From Climacium dendroides (taxonomy: Eukaryota; Streptophyta; Bryopsida; Hypnales; Climaciaceae): 64,000 bases of DNA. Below the pieces are notes generated by a model, which made no database searches, was not told where the DNA came from, and saw only the letters and a program-made list of their open reading frames with translations. How positions within the stretch are numbered: position 1 is the stretch's first letter; each line of letters opens with the position of its first letter. Shown in pieces: positions 11,997-24,180 of this stretch. The stretch is taken from contig OX467086.1 in NCBI GenBank assembly GCA_950106755.1, positions 12,790,001-12,854,000 of the forward strand, read 5' to 3'. The position numbers and the translations under genes are program-made.

Positions 11997-12227
11997 ATGG
12001 CGTGCATTCCGATTCCGCTTTGCATCGAGTGCGGCAACACCGACAACCCATGCCGGTGCAAAATCATCGGACCCACGGTGGGGTTCATCGGCTTCGTGGT
12101 GGCCGCAGTAGTCGAGTGGCCCGTTGAAGCTGCAGTGTGGTGCTGCAACCACAAGACTGGGGAGCGCATCATGTCCCAGCCTGCCATGGTGGTTCGACCC
12201 AGCATCTCGAATTGCATTCCCTTTTAA
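11997..12227 (+). CDS. Conserved small plant protein, Cys-rich with one hydrophobic segment
   Basis: This is a 76-aa single-exon ORF starting MACIPIPLCIECGN and containing NPCRCK. Cysteines at 9/12 (CxxC) and 19/21 (CxC) could form a metal knuckle. Residues 23-50 are largely hydrophobic (GPTVGFIGFVVAAVVEWPVE), a probable membrane segment. I recognise the layout (CIECGNxxxPCRCKxxGPT, then VVEWP, then a conserved short C-terminus) from a family of about 75-aa uncharacterised proteins found across land plants. Its function is unknown. The start is fixed by the conserved N-terminus. Weak copies of the last codons occur further downstream at 12613 and 13906. Confidence 0.8.
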   Translation: MACIPIPLCIECGNTDNPCRCKIIGPTVGFIGFVVAAVVEWPVEAAVWCCNHKTGERIMSQPAMVVRPSISNCIPF

Positions 12228-12604
12228 GGTCAAGACACTCGAATTCCGATATATTTTTATGATTTCTTGTGTTGGCTAGTGAAAGAGGATTCCAATGCAC
12301 CAAGAATGCGGTATTTGGATTCTGTATGCGAACGTTATTGATGATCGAAGTTCAGTTGATGGATGTTCTGTAATGATTTCTGTGACAAAGAAATCATGTT
12401 GTTGAATGCTAATCATAGTTCTTAGTTTTAGAATAGCTAAACATTTATGTGTTCTTCTTGCGAGTAAAACTGGGTTCCAACATACCGTGTTACTTGAAGG
12501 AGTGTGATTTGGATGTTAGATGTGGAGTATTGTTTGTCAATGTTCTAATATTCTTTATTTTTACATTGGTACAGATTGAGAAGGGGATGCATGCACAGTT
12601 GCTC

Positions 12605-12999
12605 ACCAGCTTAACATCTCTAATTGCATTCTCTTCTAGATTTTGATTCAAGTGGAGTTCTTTCCAGCATCAATTGCAGATGAGGCAGCGTCAGCACAAG
12701 GTTGATGATTCGTCTTTTCTGTGCAACCAGGGAGGTGGATCTGTATTGATTAGTTTATAACACATTTTAGTTTAATGAGGAATTACCTGTAAACGCCACC
12801 ATTGGAGCTTTTTGTAGGGTAATCATGTATGTAAACCAACAATGAGAGGTTTAACTTATTTTATTGTTGAATGAGGGCGTTGTAGATGTAAATTGTAGCC
12901 GCTCGTATAACTTATAATACTGCAGATAAGTGGCTTGGTTCATGTTAGAGATTAGGGTTTGGTTTTTTTTTGAGTTGCAAGGAAATATTGCACACCAGC
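12605..12999. repeat. Tandem duplication unit 1
   Basis: The unit runs from CACCAGCTTAACATCTC through AATGAGAGGTTTAAC and TGTAGATGTAAATTGTAGC to the next CACCAGCTTAAC. A second unit starts at 13904. It is split by insertions: its left half is 13904-14140 and its right half is about 19597-19790. Confidence 0.8.
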
Positions 13000-13003
13000 T
13001 TAA

Positions 13004-13902
13004 CCCCTAAAGAACTAAAAAAAACTTTTCTCTACCAAAAAGCACTCAAAACTGCCATTTTTATAGCAAAGAGTGAAAAAATGTGTTTTTTTTCACATCT
13101 AATTGGAGGCTCTTACACCTAACTAGTATGAGAATGTGTGGAAAAAATTTCAGAAATTTTGACTACATAGATTGCAAGATACCTGCGTTTAAATTTGAAA
13201 AACAAATTTTTTAGCACATTATGGGATTAGATTTTTTGACTTTGAACCTTATTAACTTAAATTTTTTGCACCACAAAGTTTTGAGCTTTAAATCTTTATG
13301 GTAGAGAATTTAGTTGAGAATTTAGAGGAAGAAAAAAAATTCAAAATAACTTGAATTTTATACTTTAAAAAATTGTTATGTAGAAGTAAAAATTGTTATG
13401 TAGGTACAAGATTGAAGGAAAATCTAAATTATTAATATCTCTAAAATGAAATCAAAATACACAAGTCCCAATGGTGAGATTGTTCTAGCAAGAAAACTAA
13501 ATCATGTGGGACTTTTTTTCTTGAAAAATTATAATAATTGCATATCCTACAAGTTATTTTTTCAAGGAGATGCTTCAATTGGTAGAAAAACAAGATTCTC
13601 ATAACAAATCCAAATGGAATGAACCAAAGCTTTCCATCTAAACAAAAATATAATCTATGAGGGAAAAAAAATCAAATTTTAATTCAAACTTTTGAAATTC
13701 TTTTTGTTGTCCCCTCTCCCCCCTTTCTTCCTTCTCCACTGTTTTGAGCATAAATTTTGTTGATTGAAAAAACAATTATATTCCCACAAAGCTAATCAAT
13801 TTTTCTATCTTAAAAAAAAATTAATGAGGACAAAAAATCTGATTGTAGGTACCTGCCCAAAATCCCACTTTTCCCTCAAAGGGACAAAGGGTCCTTTAGG
13901 GG
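13004..13902. mobile_element. TTAA-flanked piggyBac-like MITE, copy 3
   Basis: The left TTAA is at 13000-13003; the right one has decayed to GTAA. The ends are CCCCTAAAG.AC and GGTCCTTTAGGGGG. The orientation is opposite to copy 1 and the interior is homologous to it. It inserted at the TTAA of CACCAGCTTAACATC, the junction between the two tandem units. Unit 1 has the same words at 12605 without an insertion. Confidence 0.8.
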
Positions 13903-13903
13903 G

Positions 13904-14140
13904 TAACATCTTCAATTGCATTTTCTTCTAGATTTTGATCTTTCAAGCATAAATTGCAAATGAGGCAACATTAGCACAAGATTGATGATTCGTCTTTTCT
14001 ATGCAATCAAGAAGGTCGAGGTGTATTGATTACTTTATAGCACATTTTATTGTAATGAGGAATTACCTATAAGTGCTACTATTGAAGTTTTTTTTATAGG
14101 ATAATCATGTAGTCATGTAAACCAATAATGAGAGGTTTAA
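13904..14140. repeat. Tandem duplication unit 2, left half
   Basis: This matches 12613-12850 (for example GATGATTCGTCTTTTCT and AATGAGGAATTACCT). It stops abruptly at AATGAGAGGTTTAA, a TTAA site. The expected continuation appears only at 19597, after 5.45 kb of inserted DNA. Confidence 0.75.
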
Positions 14141-16035
14141 TTCCTTATAGTTTAGATTTTGCCTAACTTACAAAATCTCAAGACTATAATATAGGGTTTT
14201 TTTATGGCTAAAGAATGGTCAAATAGTCTAAGGTTTTATAGCTAAAGTCACTTATAGTCTAAATTAGAAAGGTGTATTATACTAAAATGTGCTATAATAT
14301 ATATTCAATTTTAACAATTTTCATACACTCTTGTTTCCAAATTTATATAGTCCACCCCTTAATGTCATTGACCATGTATAGTGTCCCAGTTCTATCTAGT
14401 AAAATTGACAAGTACGTACAACCCTCAAATTGATCATGCAAATGCAGATGCTCTATAATATAATCATTCAACAAATTATATATATAATAATAATTTTTTA
14501 ATTACCATGATGTTGTTTAATCAATGGACAAATTGTCTTAGCTATCATTTACTAGCCTAATTACTAATTTAGGATGCTCAATCAAAAATTCTAAACTAAA
14601 TCAATTTATTCCTAGCTAATGCAAAATATAATCTAATTAAACAAACTGAGCTACCGATTTGTCTTTAACCCATTAATTGGGTCACATTTGATAGCAACAC
14701 AGTCCAAGCCAAATACACAAATACACCATTGCCAACTCATTTGATCCGTTAGGTTTAAGTCACTTTTCAATATGATTCTACATCAACACATACTAATTAA
14801 TATACGCCAAATGCTAAACTCAGTTTATTCAATCATGTGCCAACTACCTAAAGCCCAAATGTATCAAAACTTATAACTTACTTTGTCTATTTGCTTTATT
14901 AACTATTTCATTCAAAGTATGGCCATCTATAAATAATACAAGGTATACAATTTGTGAATTAACATACACCCAAGAATCCTCCAATTAATAACCCTCACAA
15001 TTTTGGATGTATTTTCAATGTGTTTAAATCATGAACTTCTATAGTTTGGGGTATGGTATGCAGACCGACCAATCAAGTTATTCCAATCGGACAAGCTTTG
15101 AATTTTCAAGACTACTAACTGAGAGTTCTATCAAATGGTTAGTCTGTGACTCCACATAACTTCAAACTTAAACCAATCAAAGTTAATTTACAATTACATA
15201 GCTCATCCTCAAGTTGATTGTATACAAATTTATGATTATGCACACATAAAGTTTAATTAATTCATCCATCCATAAGATCAAATGAATTAATCTTAGACAT
15301 ATGACTTAGGATATGTTCACACTTGTTGATGTTTGCGATGTGAATTAGGTCTAGAAGTAGGTCTAAATTTGTTCTTAAAACCCTCAATAACAATACTCTT
15401 AACACCAATTGAGAACATACCTTAAATCTAGTAATCAACTCGTGAATTCTCACCCCGGGTTTATTTTACCACACCAGTCAAACTGGCTACTCTTAAGCTT
15501 ATTGATTCTTTGAGTTCTTCTATGATCACACCAGGGATCACACTAAATGATAAGTTTCATTAAAATGACAATGATTTTTTTGCCATTTTCCATACTCCAT
15601 GTGCCATTCTAATGGAATGCCGTGTCATCTTTGACATATTCAGTGCCATTTTAATGGAATGCAGTGCCATTCTACATGAATACCGCCATTTTCACGAAAT
15701 TCACCATCTAATCTTCATAATTAGGCTAGTCAGTACAATCTCAAATCAATCGATTTAATTGCCCACCACCCAGCTTGCCACTCAGTTGTAAACTTTTATG
15801 AACTGGTTTTAGTTTGATCAATGTAAAGGAAAATTCTAGTTGAGATTTGTAAATGTAATCACTGTCAGAGACCATCTCTGAATGATCAATCATTCAGACA
15901 GATCTTCCCACGTAAATATATTACTCATTCTTCCGTTCCAACTAATCCTAACTCACATATTCATATAACACACACTTACAATTGAACCCTTAAGCGCCAC
16001 TGGTCTTGCTGAAGAGTAAAAACAGGTAGAGAACT
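14141..16035. other. AT-rich inserted DNA, no gene seen
   Basis: This is part of the 5.45-kb insertion into tandem unit 2. It is AT-rich without usable ORFs. Around 15600-15700 a short motif GTGCCATTCTAATGGAATGC and variants of it recur. I cannot assign it to an element class. Confidence 0.35.
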
Positions 16036-16039
16036 TGAA

Positions 16040-17200
16040 AATGTTTTCAGAGGTGTGCTAATTTTTGCAGGAAGGAGATGGGAAACAAATGAACCGTATG
16101 ATTTTGACTGCAGTGCTCACTGCAATCGATTGGGAGAAGGGTCGATCGAAAATGCTTCGTCGATTGGCAGATTATGAGGTTTAACTACGAAATCTTGGGC
16201 GGCAGTGCCTTTGAGGTTCACGTTGCTCCAGAAATTCGTGGAAAATACGAATCTTCAAGCGCAGCATGTCTGCATTCGAAGGAAGGAAGGTTACAGAGCA
16301 CAGAAAGACAGCATCGATTCACAGATCGTGTGCACCTTGCAATGGGGACCGCATCTTCTCAGTGCTCAAGGAATGACTCTCCCGATCCGCTCCTTGTACG
16401 CTGAGCTGCCAGCATGACCGTCGAAAATAACCGTGAACAGGAACGGCCTGCCCCCACTGACCACTTTCTCCCTTTGGCGCTGGACCTCAACAAATGCGAC
16501 AAAATAGATGATGTCCGCCTGGTTGTACTGCACGTCTGAGCTAGGTGGAGAATGTGCATGTTCCTTAATACTACTCTGAGTACGCAGAATGTGATGCGAT
16601 CGGCTGAATTTATCTAGATTGAATATAAAGGCTCCCTTGTCCGGAGGTGACAAGTATGCGCCACGTACGATCGATAAGCCATGAAGTTCTTCGTCCTGGA
16701 GTTTCTAGAAGTGCCTTGCGCATTCTACTCCTGCAGACGCACATGCAAACAAAACCAAAGCGTGAGGACCTAAGCTGACGTACGTCATGAAGCTGCATTG
16801 TCACGCATTGCTCGGAAGGACGGATCGCTTCTCGAAATTTCTAACGCTGCTCTACAGTAGTTTTCATCATTGGGCAATCCAAAATTTCTCCATTCGCAGA
16901 TACCTCTTGCCCTTTCGATTTCTCAGAAGATCAAAACGGAGTATTCCGCTGCCGGCTATCCCTGTATAGAACCCCAATACCGAACCGAACTGCAGAAAAA
17001 AGGATGGATGAAAAACTGCGATGGCGCCTGAGATACATCAGGAAAGTACCCCCATTGCAACAGTATTGTTTCAACAATATTGCTTAAACAGTAGAGTACT
17101 AAAAACATACCGTTGCAATGCTGCAATAGTATACTTTCAATGGATAGAGTACACCCCCATTGAAATCGTCCAGAAAATGGACGCCGGCGCACTTAAGGCT
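16040..17200. other. GC-richer island, possible gene remnant
   Basis: This region contrasts with the AT-rich surroundings. On the minus strand, an acceptor-like GTGCAG is followed by an open stretch of about 53 codons ending in a stop at about 16365. It reads YNQADIIYFVAFVEVQ then GRPFLFTVIFDGHAG. The FDGHAG string recalls PP2C phosphatases, but the rest does not support that, so I name no family. The plus strand also has a short open stretch (16174-16404) without recognisable domains. Confidence 0.3.
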
Positions 17201-18077
17201 TAACTCCCTACCCCAAGGATTAATTCTTGTTTTATTTATACAGTAACAATCATTCCAGCGCAGGTTCGGTACCACATACCAGCTCCACACACAGACAAAC
17301 TATTTCAAGAGCAACACAGTCTGTACTCATACACCCAATCGTTTCAATCAGTCTTATGTATTTTACGAAATACGAACACATAGCTATGCACATTTCTTTC
17401 CAGTAAGTTCTCTCCCGGTTGATCAGATGCATCGCACTTAACACCCACAATCAAGATACTTCTAAGATAGCAAGCTTTTAGAATTCCAATTTCATTTAGT
17501 TTCTCACCCATTTAATAATCATACATTTGAATAACTTATCTCTATACATGCAAGCACCTATGCATTCCAACTTAACCACAAGAAATCCCTGGTCTTCAGC
17601 CGATTCTTATCAGTGTGTCTCCCACTTCAGTGCCAATTTGTTTTCAACAGCTCCACTCGCCCGGTATGCCAATTTGATCACCACATTACATACGGTATAG
17701 CAAACACGGAACACCAGTAGACTCACACTACGGAGCCAATTTGAAAAGCGAAATTATATTATAAAGTTGAAGAGTTTAAAGACATTCAAAGAGTTTAAAG
17801 GCACATATGTAAAGAACTTTATGCTCCAACTGAGAGTCAACTTTCCTATAAACTACTCAAAAAGACATCAAGTTCGATAAAAAAAAAGCCACAATTCATC
17901 TTCCCACCTCTTCCAATTTCCAACAATTTGAACCGTTTGCTATCTATTTGGTTTTTTTTAACTATGTATTAGTAATTAGCTCAATTTGTTATAGTGTAAT
18001 GGAAACAAGGTGTGAATTTGACCTCATTTCCATTGGATAGCCTAATAGACTCAAGATTAAAAATGAAATTGTCTACA
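17201..18077. other. AT-rich sequence, nothing identified
   Basis: No ORF, TIR or RNA gene could be supported here. It forms the left flank of the next TTAA-type element. Confidence 0.35.
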
Positions 18078-18825
18078 CCCCTAAAGGATCATTTGTTCCT
18101 TTGAGAGACAAATGGGATTTTGGGTAGCTACCTATGGGCTGAATTTTTGTCATGACTTTTTGAAACTTTCTTTGAAGATAGAAAAATTGATTAGCTTCAT
18201 GGAAATATAATCTTTTTCAATCGGTGACTAGGAACAAAAGTTATGCAAAAATAAGCTCAAAATAGTGGACTGAGTGGAGCAAGGACAACAAAAAAAAATT
18301 GAAATTTGAATTTGTTGTTTAGATGGAAAGCTTTGGTTCATTCCATTTGGATTTATTATGAGAAAGTTATGGACAATCTTGTTTTTTAGCCAATTAAAGC
18401 ATTTTTTTGAAAAATTAACTTATAGGATTCATTTATGAATGCAATTCTTAAAATTTTTCAAGAAAAAAGTTCCACATAGTTTAATTCACTTGTTAGAACA
18501 ATCTCACCATTGGGACTAGTGCATTTCAATTCCAGTTTAGAGATATTAATAATTTAGATTTTCCTTCTATCTTGTACCTACTTCTACTTAACAATTTTTT
18601 AAAGTATAAAAAAAAATTTATTTTGTATTTTTTTCTACCTCTAGATTCTCAACTCAATTCTCTATCATAAAGATTTAAAGCTCAAAACTTTGTCATGCAA
18701 AAAATTTAAGTTAAGAAGGTTCAAAGTCAAAATATTTAGTCCTGCAATGTGCTAAAAAACTTGGTTTATTTTCACTCTATGCATTCAAAATTTCTAAAAA
18801 CAATTCCACACATTCTCATACTAAA

Positions 18826-19225
18826 TACAATAAAACCACCCATAAACAACTGAATAAAAAACTATAAACTTGATGTGGAGTGCAGTAACAAATGACATAT
18901 TTCCACATGTGTAAAGATAGAAATGAGGGAGATTGCCAAATTTTGGTAATTTTATTGCTTGAACTGAAATTACTATGAATTATGGAAGACAAAAGTTGGT
19001 CTGGACCCATATTCAATGTGTAGGCTATTCCAAAACCACTCATTTAAGAAACAACTACTTGTTTGCTTTGGCACTCCAAACCAAGCAAATGTGTCATGAA
19101 AAGAATAGAGGAATTGATGGACAAAAATTAAGAGCTCATGGTTGGAAATTAGTCCAAGCCTCTTTTGAATTTTAGCCCCCTATTGATTGCTAATGGGACT
19201 ATGGGTGGTAATGGGTGGTTCTACT
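18826..19225. mobile_element. AGGTAGAACCACCC-type MITE, nested copy
   Basis: This is homologous to 20864-21279 (shared words such as CAAAAGTTGGTCT and GGCACTCCAAACCAAGCA). The terminal inverted repeats are diverged here (AAAACCACCCATAA and GGGTGGTTCTAC). The boundaries are approximate and come from comparison with uninterrupted TTAA elements. Confidence 0.65.
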
Positions 19226-19324
19226 TTCCTACAATTATATGTTCAAAAATAGTTTTCAAAGTTTTTTAATCTTTGCTATAAAAATGACAATTTTGAGTGT
19301 TTTTTGTCCAAAAAAAAGACCTTG

Positions 19325-19582
19325 CATCACAAAGTTTAGACCCTACAATTTGTCAACAGTTATCATGTGGCTATCATTATTTCATAGATTCACACGTTAA
19401 CTACAATTTATCACATCATTACAATGCATTATTTCGCATCATTATTGCATTGTTACAATGCACGAGACAATGCATTACTTACAATTGCATCATAATGATG
19501 TGATAAATTATAATTAACGTGCGAACCCATGAAATAACAATAACCACATGATGACAAACTATAGGGTCTAAACTTTGTGATG
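19325..19582. mobile_element. Foldback element (258 bp)
   Basis: It is almost entirely one imperfect inverted repeat. It starts CATCACAAAGTTTAGACCCT and ends AGGGTCTAAACTTTGTGATG, and the arms meet near 19450. It lies in the CCTTGGTCC terminal motif of the TTAA element, with a possible 3-bp duplication (TTG/TGG). Its superfamily is unresolved. Confidence 0.75.
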
Positions 19583-19596
19583 TGGTCCTTTAGGGG

Positions 19597-19790
19597 TAAC
19601 TTATATTATTGTTGAATGAGGGTGTTGTAGATGTAAATTGTAGCCATCCATCTCATGGAAGAGGGATATTCTGCATAATTATAAGAAGATCTGTAGCTTC
19701 TTTCATAGGTGTAGTTTGGTTCATATTAGAGATTAGGTTTATTTATTTTTAAAATAGCATGAAAATATTGCAGATTAGGACCTATTGAAA
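19597..19790. repeat. Tandem duplication unit 2, right half
   Basis: This continues 12850-12990: TTGTTGAATGAGGGTGTTGTAGATG, then GTTAGAGATTAGGTTT-like sequence and AAAATATTGCA. It is displaced from its left half by the 5.45-kb insertion. Confidence 0.65.
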
Positions 19791-20863
19791 CTCTCACATC
19801 ATTTTAGATATAGCTTGTATAGAGACAACAAAAGTCTTGGTTGAATACATAAATGTTGGTAATGTGAGAATTTTACATTTTTTGTAGTGGCATTTTGTAT
19901 CACTTCCTCATTGAAAGTATACATGCAATTTTTGCTCATAAAGCAAGCATTTAAGCCTATAGAACTCATCAATTATTGTAATACATATTTCAAGAAACGA
20001 GTTAGTTAGTTCTAGATAGAAGACACATTTAGAACATGGTCACATTGGGAGTTGGTGGGAGTTGATTCAATGCATTTTTAAAATGAATAGTATTGAATAT
20101 TCTTATTGTATTATTAATATTTCAAAAAATATACTTATTTCACATATTACCTTTGTAGTGTATTTTGGTCACTTTTGTGTTATATTTTTAAGTGAATTTT
20201 AGCTATAATAATGATTAGTGTGCCCTGTGCCATTACTATAATCAAAATAAAATAAAAGTAATTTTCTGATTTTTTAGTTCATAAAAACTTCAAAATTCAA
20301 TAACTTTCTAACTGCAACTTCAAATGCCACGAAACAAAGTCTTTGTAGCCCTTCTCGCCGAAAGCTTTCCGATGGTACCAAACAAGCAACCAAAGAATGT
20401 ACAGTCTAAGAGATTTCAACGTAACAAACAAAACAAAACAAAATAAAACAAATAAAACAAACAACCAAATTCAAGGTATGGATATTAATTGAATTTGTGC
20501 TCAACTAACTATGAAATGAGGATTTTCAAGTTTAGTCTCTACTCCAATTTAAAATTTTGAAAAATTCAATGTTTTATTGCTATTTGAATTTTGGTCCTAT
20601 AACCACATTTTGTTGATTTTACATTTTTATAATGACTAGTTAACTTTGATTTATACCATGATGTTATGAACTATAATATATACCTATGTTGAAAATTTCA
20701 GATTTTTTAGCATATTTTGTATTTGATATGAATTTTTTCATTTTGTTTTTAAAGAAATAATAGTATGGTATCAAATTTTCACAAAAAAATTTAAAATATT
20801 AATGATTCATACTAGAAGACATGTAATTTATATTTGAAATTTATTGAGACAAATTCTTTCATA
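19791..20863. other. AT-rich sequence, no gene seen
   Basis: This is low-complexity A/T-rich DNA with a short AAACA repeat patch near 20420-20465. No coding or RNA feature could be supported. Confidence 0.35.
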
Positions 20864-21279
20864 AGGTAGAACCACCCATAATTGACCAAATAAGCAACTT
20901 TAAACATGATCTGGAGTGTAGTAAGTTAAAGGAAATATTTCTATAGGTGCAAAGATAGAAATGAGGGGGGGTTCCAATATTTGGAAATTTTATCGCTTGA
21001 ACTAAAATTACTAGGAATTTTGGAAGGCAAAAGTTGGTCTAGACCCATGTCCAATATGTAGACTATTTGAAAACTACTCATTTAAGAAACTACTTCTTGT
21101 TCATTTTGGCACTCCAAACCAAGCACAGATGTGTCCTAAAACAAATGGAGGAATTGATGGGCAAAAATCAAGAATTCATATTTGAAAATTAATCCCAACC
21201 TCTCTTGAATTTCAAACCCCTTGTTGATTGCAAGGTTGATTGCTAATGGGGTTGTGGTTGGTGATGGGTGGTTCTACCT
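20864..21279. mobile_element. AGGTAGAACCACCC MITE (416 bp), best copy
   Basis: It is flanked by TA (20862-20863 and 21280-21281). The TIRs are AGGTAGAACCACCCAT and ATGGGTGGTTCTACCT. It is non-coding. The TA duplication fits the Tc1/mariner superfamily. Related copies are at 18826-19225 and 24916-25283. Confidence 0.75.
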
Positions 21280-24180
21280 TATATAGTTGCAAAGTGGGTG
21301 CAAATAAAGTGATGGATTGGGAGGCTTGATGTTGTTGTGGACCCATCCTTTTAGGATTAAGCTTTAAACTTAGAATTGTTGTCCAAATTTACAATCTCTT
21401 GTCTCACATGCTACATGCACAAGAATTCTCATAGGTGACACCAAAATTGGAGACAAAACTTAAAGAACTTTATGATGGATCAAATAAGAGGTTGATCTCT
21501 AGTGTTCTATTTTTGCTATTCAAAGGGAAAGAAACATTGGATTTTGTCCACTATACTATTAATTTTGTAGTATACTCACTTTATAAAGAAAAGATTAAAA
21601 ATTATAATTTTTTCATATAATATCCAAATAACATGAAGTTTAATATGTTGGGATCTTCTTAACCCACAATGACATATGCACCCATTTAAAAAATGATGTC
21701 TTTCTTCAAGCAACATTTTAAGAGCAAGAAAAAATAAAATTTTATTTATGTAAATCATAAAGTAAATAATCATTAAACAAGTGCTTTACAAATTGAAATT
21801 ACAATTGTTTATGAAGAAATGAAGAAATAAATTTTAAAAACTATACAATAATATTGTAGGATAATTATCTTCTATTAGATGGAAGTAATCATGTTTCCAT
21901 CATTAATATCTTATCCATTTTGTGCTATTCAATGCACTATGAAATTTCCAAAAATCATAGAAAAATAAATACATATGCTACAAATCTAATTGGTATTTTT
22001 ATTGAAAGGTTAAAGTGAAATGTTTTGTTATCCATAGAAATCTAAAAGTATTTTATTAAAATTGATTACATATATCATTTCTACTTATAGAGCATAATAT
22101 ATTCTCTTTTCATGAAAACTTCAAAAAAGTTGAATAATACATTTTTATAGGAAATATAGTTTTATCAAGAATCATAAACAGTTAAACATGGGAACAAAAC
22201 TTGTAATTTGCATAACATCATACCTTTTTTGAAAGCCTCACTATTTGCTCATAATAAACATTTGAATATTTTTTGCTTTGTCTTTTTGAGCAATTTGCCA
22301 CTTGGTTGATTTCCTCTTAAGTTTTGGACCACATTTCAATTGAAATTTAGCAAAGAGTAATCCAACAATTGACTTTTCAATACTTCATTATTTTGTGCAC
22401 ATAAGCATTTTAAGATTCAATCACTATTTAATTTGGTGCTTTGAGTTTTGTTATAAAGTCCAAAAAAATGGGATTAAAGAACATTCAAATGTTTATATGC
22501 TTACATCATTCTGAAAAGAGCCATATGAAGAAGATCAGTTCATGTTTTTAGCTAGTGATACTACATGCAAACAACCTCCAATTGATGGCAATTCCTTCAC
22601 AAGAACAAGAGTCCACCAAAAAAATGTTTACATTTATGTAACTCCAATTTATAACTCAATTTTGTGCAAAGGAGTAAAACTGACAAAAATGAAGGATTTC
22701 ATGTCTAGTTTTGAATTTTTGATTGGTTCAAAATCTTTGAAAAATTATTTAAAATGATTAAATTATTGCAATTTGAAGTCAAGAGGTGTGACATATTGCA
22801 TAAAATGATATGGAAATTGGGTTGCACTATAATGTTTTTCACTATTTCTTATACATCTAGTCACATCTTCAATGATTTCTTTCACCAATGTGTTTGTATG
22901 TTGGTTTTGAATCACTTTATAATTAAAAAAAATTTCATTGTCTTTTGTCTTGGATATAACTTTAATTTCCTTTTTCTTTAAGTTTCAGAACAATTTTAAT
23001 GTTCACAAATGTAAACTACCTACAAACTAAAATGTGAAGTTGTACTTTACAAGGTCATGTTTATATGACTACATTAAATTTCACATTTACAATACAAGAT
23101 TATATGTCAAAGCAATTTTAATGTCCCAAATGATAGTGTTTCTTTGGATTCATTCTTCAAGGCAAATTGGCTACATGTTTGAAAATTTTCAGATCATTTG
23201 GAATTGTACAATATATAGGAAAAAAAATAGTAAGTAGAAAGGAGTAGAATGTTTTAAAATACTAAATTGTTAGCAATTGATTTATGGAGTTGATAAATGC
23301 CTATCTCAATGGTTTTAATGTTGTAATAAAAAATCTAAAATATACCTAATGCTTTTATTTTTTCTAAAAATATTAAAAATTGAATTAAATAAAGAACTTC
23401 AAAGTTTATTTTAGAATAGAGATTCCATTACTCAAACTAAAATTCCTCATGACTTTCATCTCATTAATCAAATTGAAATGATTCAAAGTTTTCCACATAC
23501 ATATAAATCTAGATAACCAATTTCAAATTTTTATTTTTAAAAAAAAGTGATTTAAAAAAAAGTTTTTTTAGTTGCTTGGATTGCTCACCGAGCAATGAAA
23601 ACTACATATCATACAATTACCTTTTTAACCATATAGTCAAAAGTTATGAAAATTGTTGGGCCTTAAAGCTACTCCTTGTTCTCATGTTATGTGAAAATTA
23701 TTTTTAAAATTAAAAATAAATTAAAAAATAAAAATCCATTCATAATGAGCTATCCCAAATTGCTATGTTGTCCCCCAAAAAATGTAATTTAGGACTTTAG
23801 GTGTCCAATAACTCCTCAGCCAACCCCAATCCTTCAATTAACTTCAAAAACCCCTCCTACGTATCTATCTACCGAAGCAGAGTAACCTACTTCCCATCAT
23901 ATGGAAGACCAAATTGTCTTCAACAGCTCCTCATCCATCCTCAGTCTTTGAATAAATAACCGTGTAACCCTTGCTCCCAAAAAAACCGGCTCCTCATCCA
24001 TCCTCAATCCTTGAATAAATAAACATGTAAGACCCTCTCAAGTATCTAGCATAGCATGGCACATGCATGTAAGTACAGTACCTTCACAGCATGGGGAGGA
24101 CCAAATTGTCTTATACGGTTCCTCGGTCCTCCCCCAATGCCCTTAAATTAACATAATAAGTCCCTCCCAAGTATCTTGCA
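21280..24180. other. AT-rich intergenic region with short imperfect repeats
   Basis: 21280-23820 is very A/T-rich, with only short chance ORFs. 23820-24180 carries a loosely repeated block, including CTCCTCATCCATCCTCA (twice), GACCAAATTGTCTT (twice) and AAGTATCT (several times). This suggests degenerate tandem duplication. No gene is supported. Confidence 0.4.

Larger units (their letters stand above)
18078..19596. mobile_element. TTAA-type MITE, copy 4, with two nested insertions
   Basis: The left end is CCCCTAAAGGATC; the right end is GTCCTTTAGGGG followed by TAAC. The interior matches copy 1 in the same orientation. It is broken by a MITE (about 18826-19225) with ACCACCC/GGGTGGT ends, and by a 258-bp foldback element (19325-19582). 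The right flank continues tandem unit 2. Confidence 0.75.

Noticed and set aside
16366..16560. PP2C phosphatase fragment suggested by FDGHAG
   Set aside because: Only one six-residue motif fits; the surrounding residues do not resemble the PP2C fold, so no family name was assigned.
17047..17161. Direct repeats CCCCCATTG about 105 bp apart, like a 9-bp Mutator target duplication
   Set aside because: The enclosed sequence has no terminal inverted repeats, so the match is probably coincidental.
22542..23237. Several 60-75-codon plus-strand ORFs in AT-rich DNA
   Set aside because: Composition is dominated by A/T-rich codons (Phe, Ile, Lys, Asn, Tyr) and there is no recognisable motif, so they are chance ORFs.
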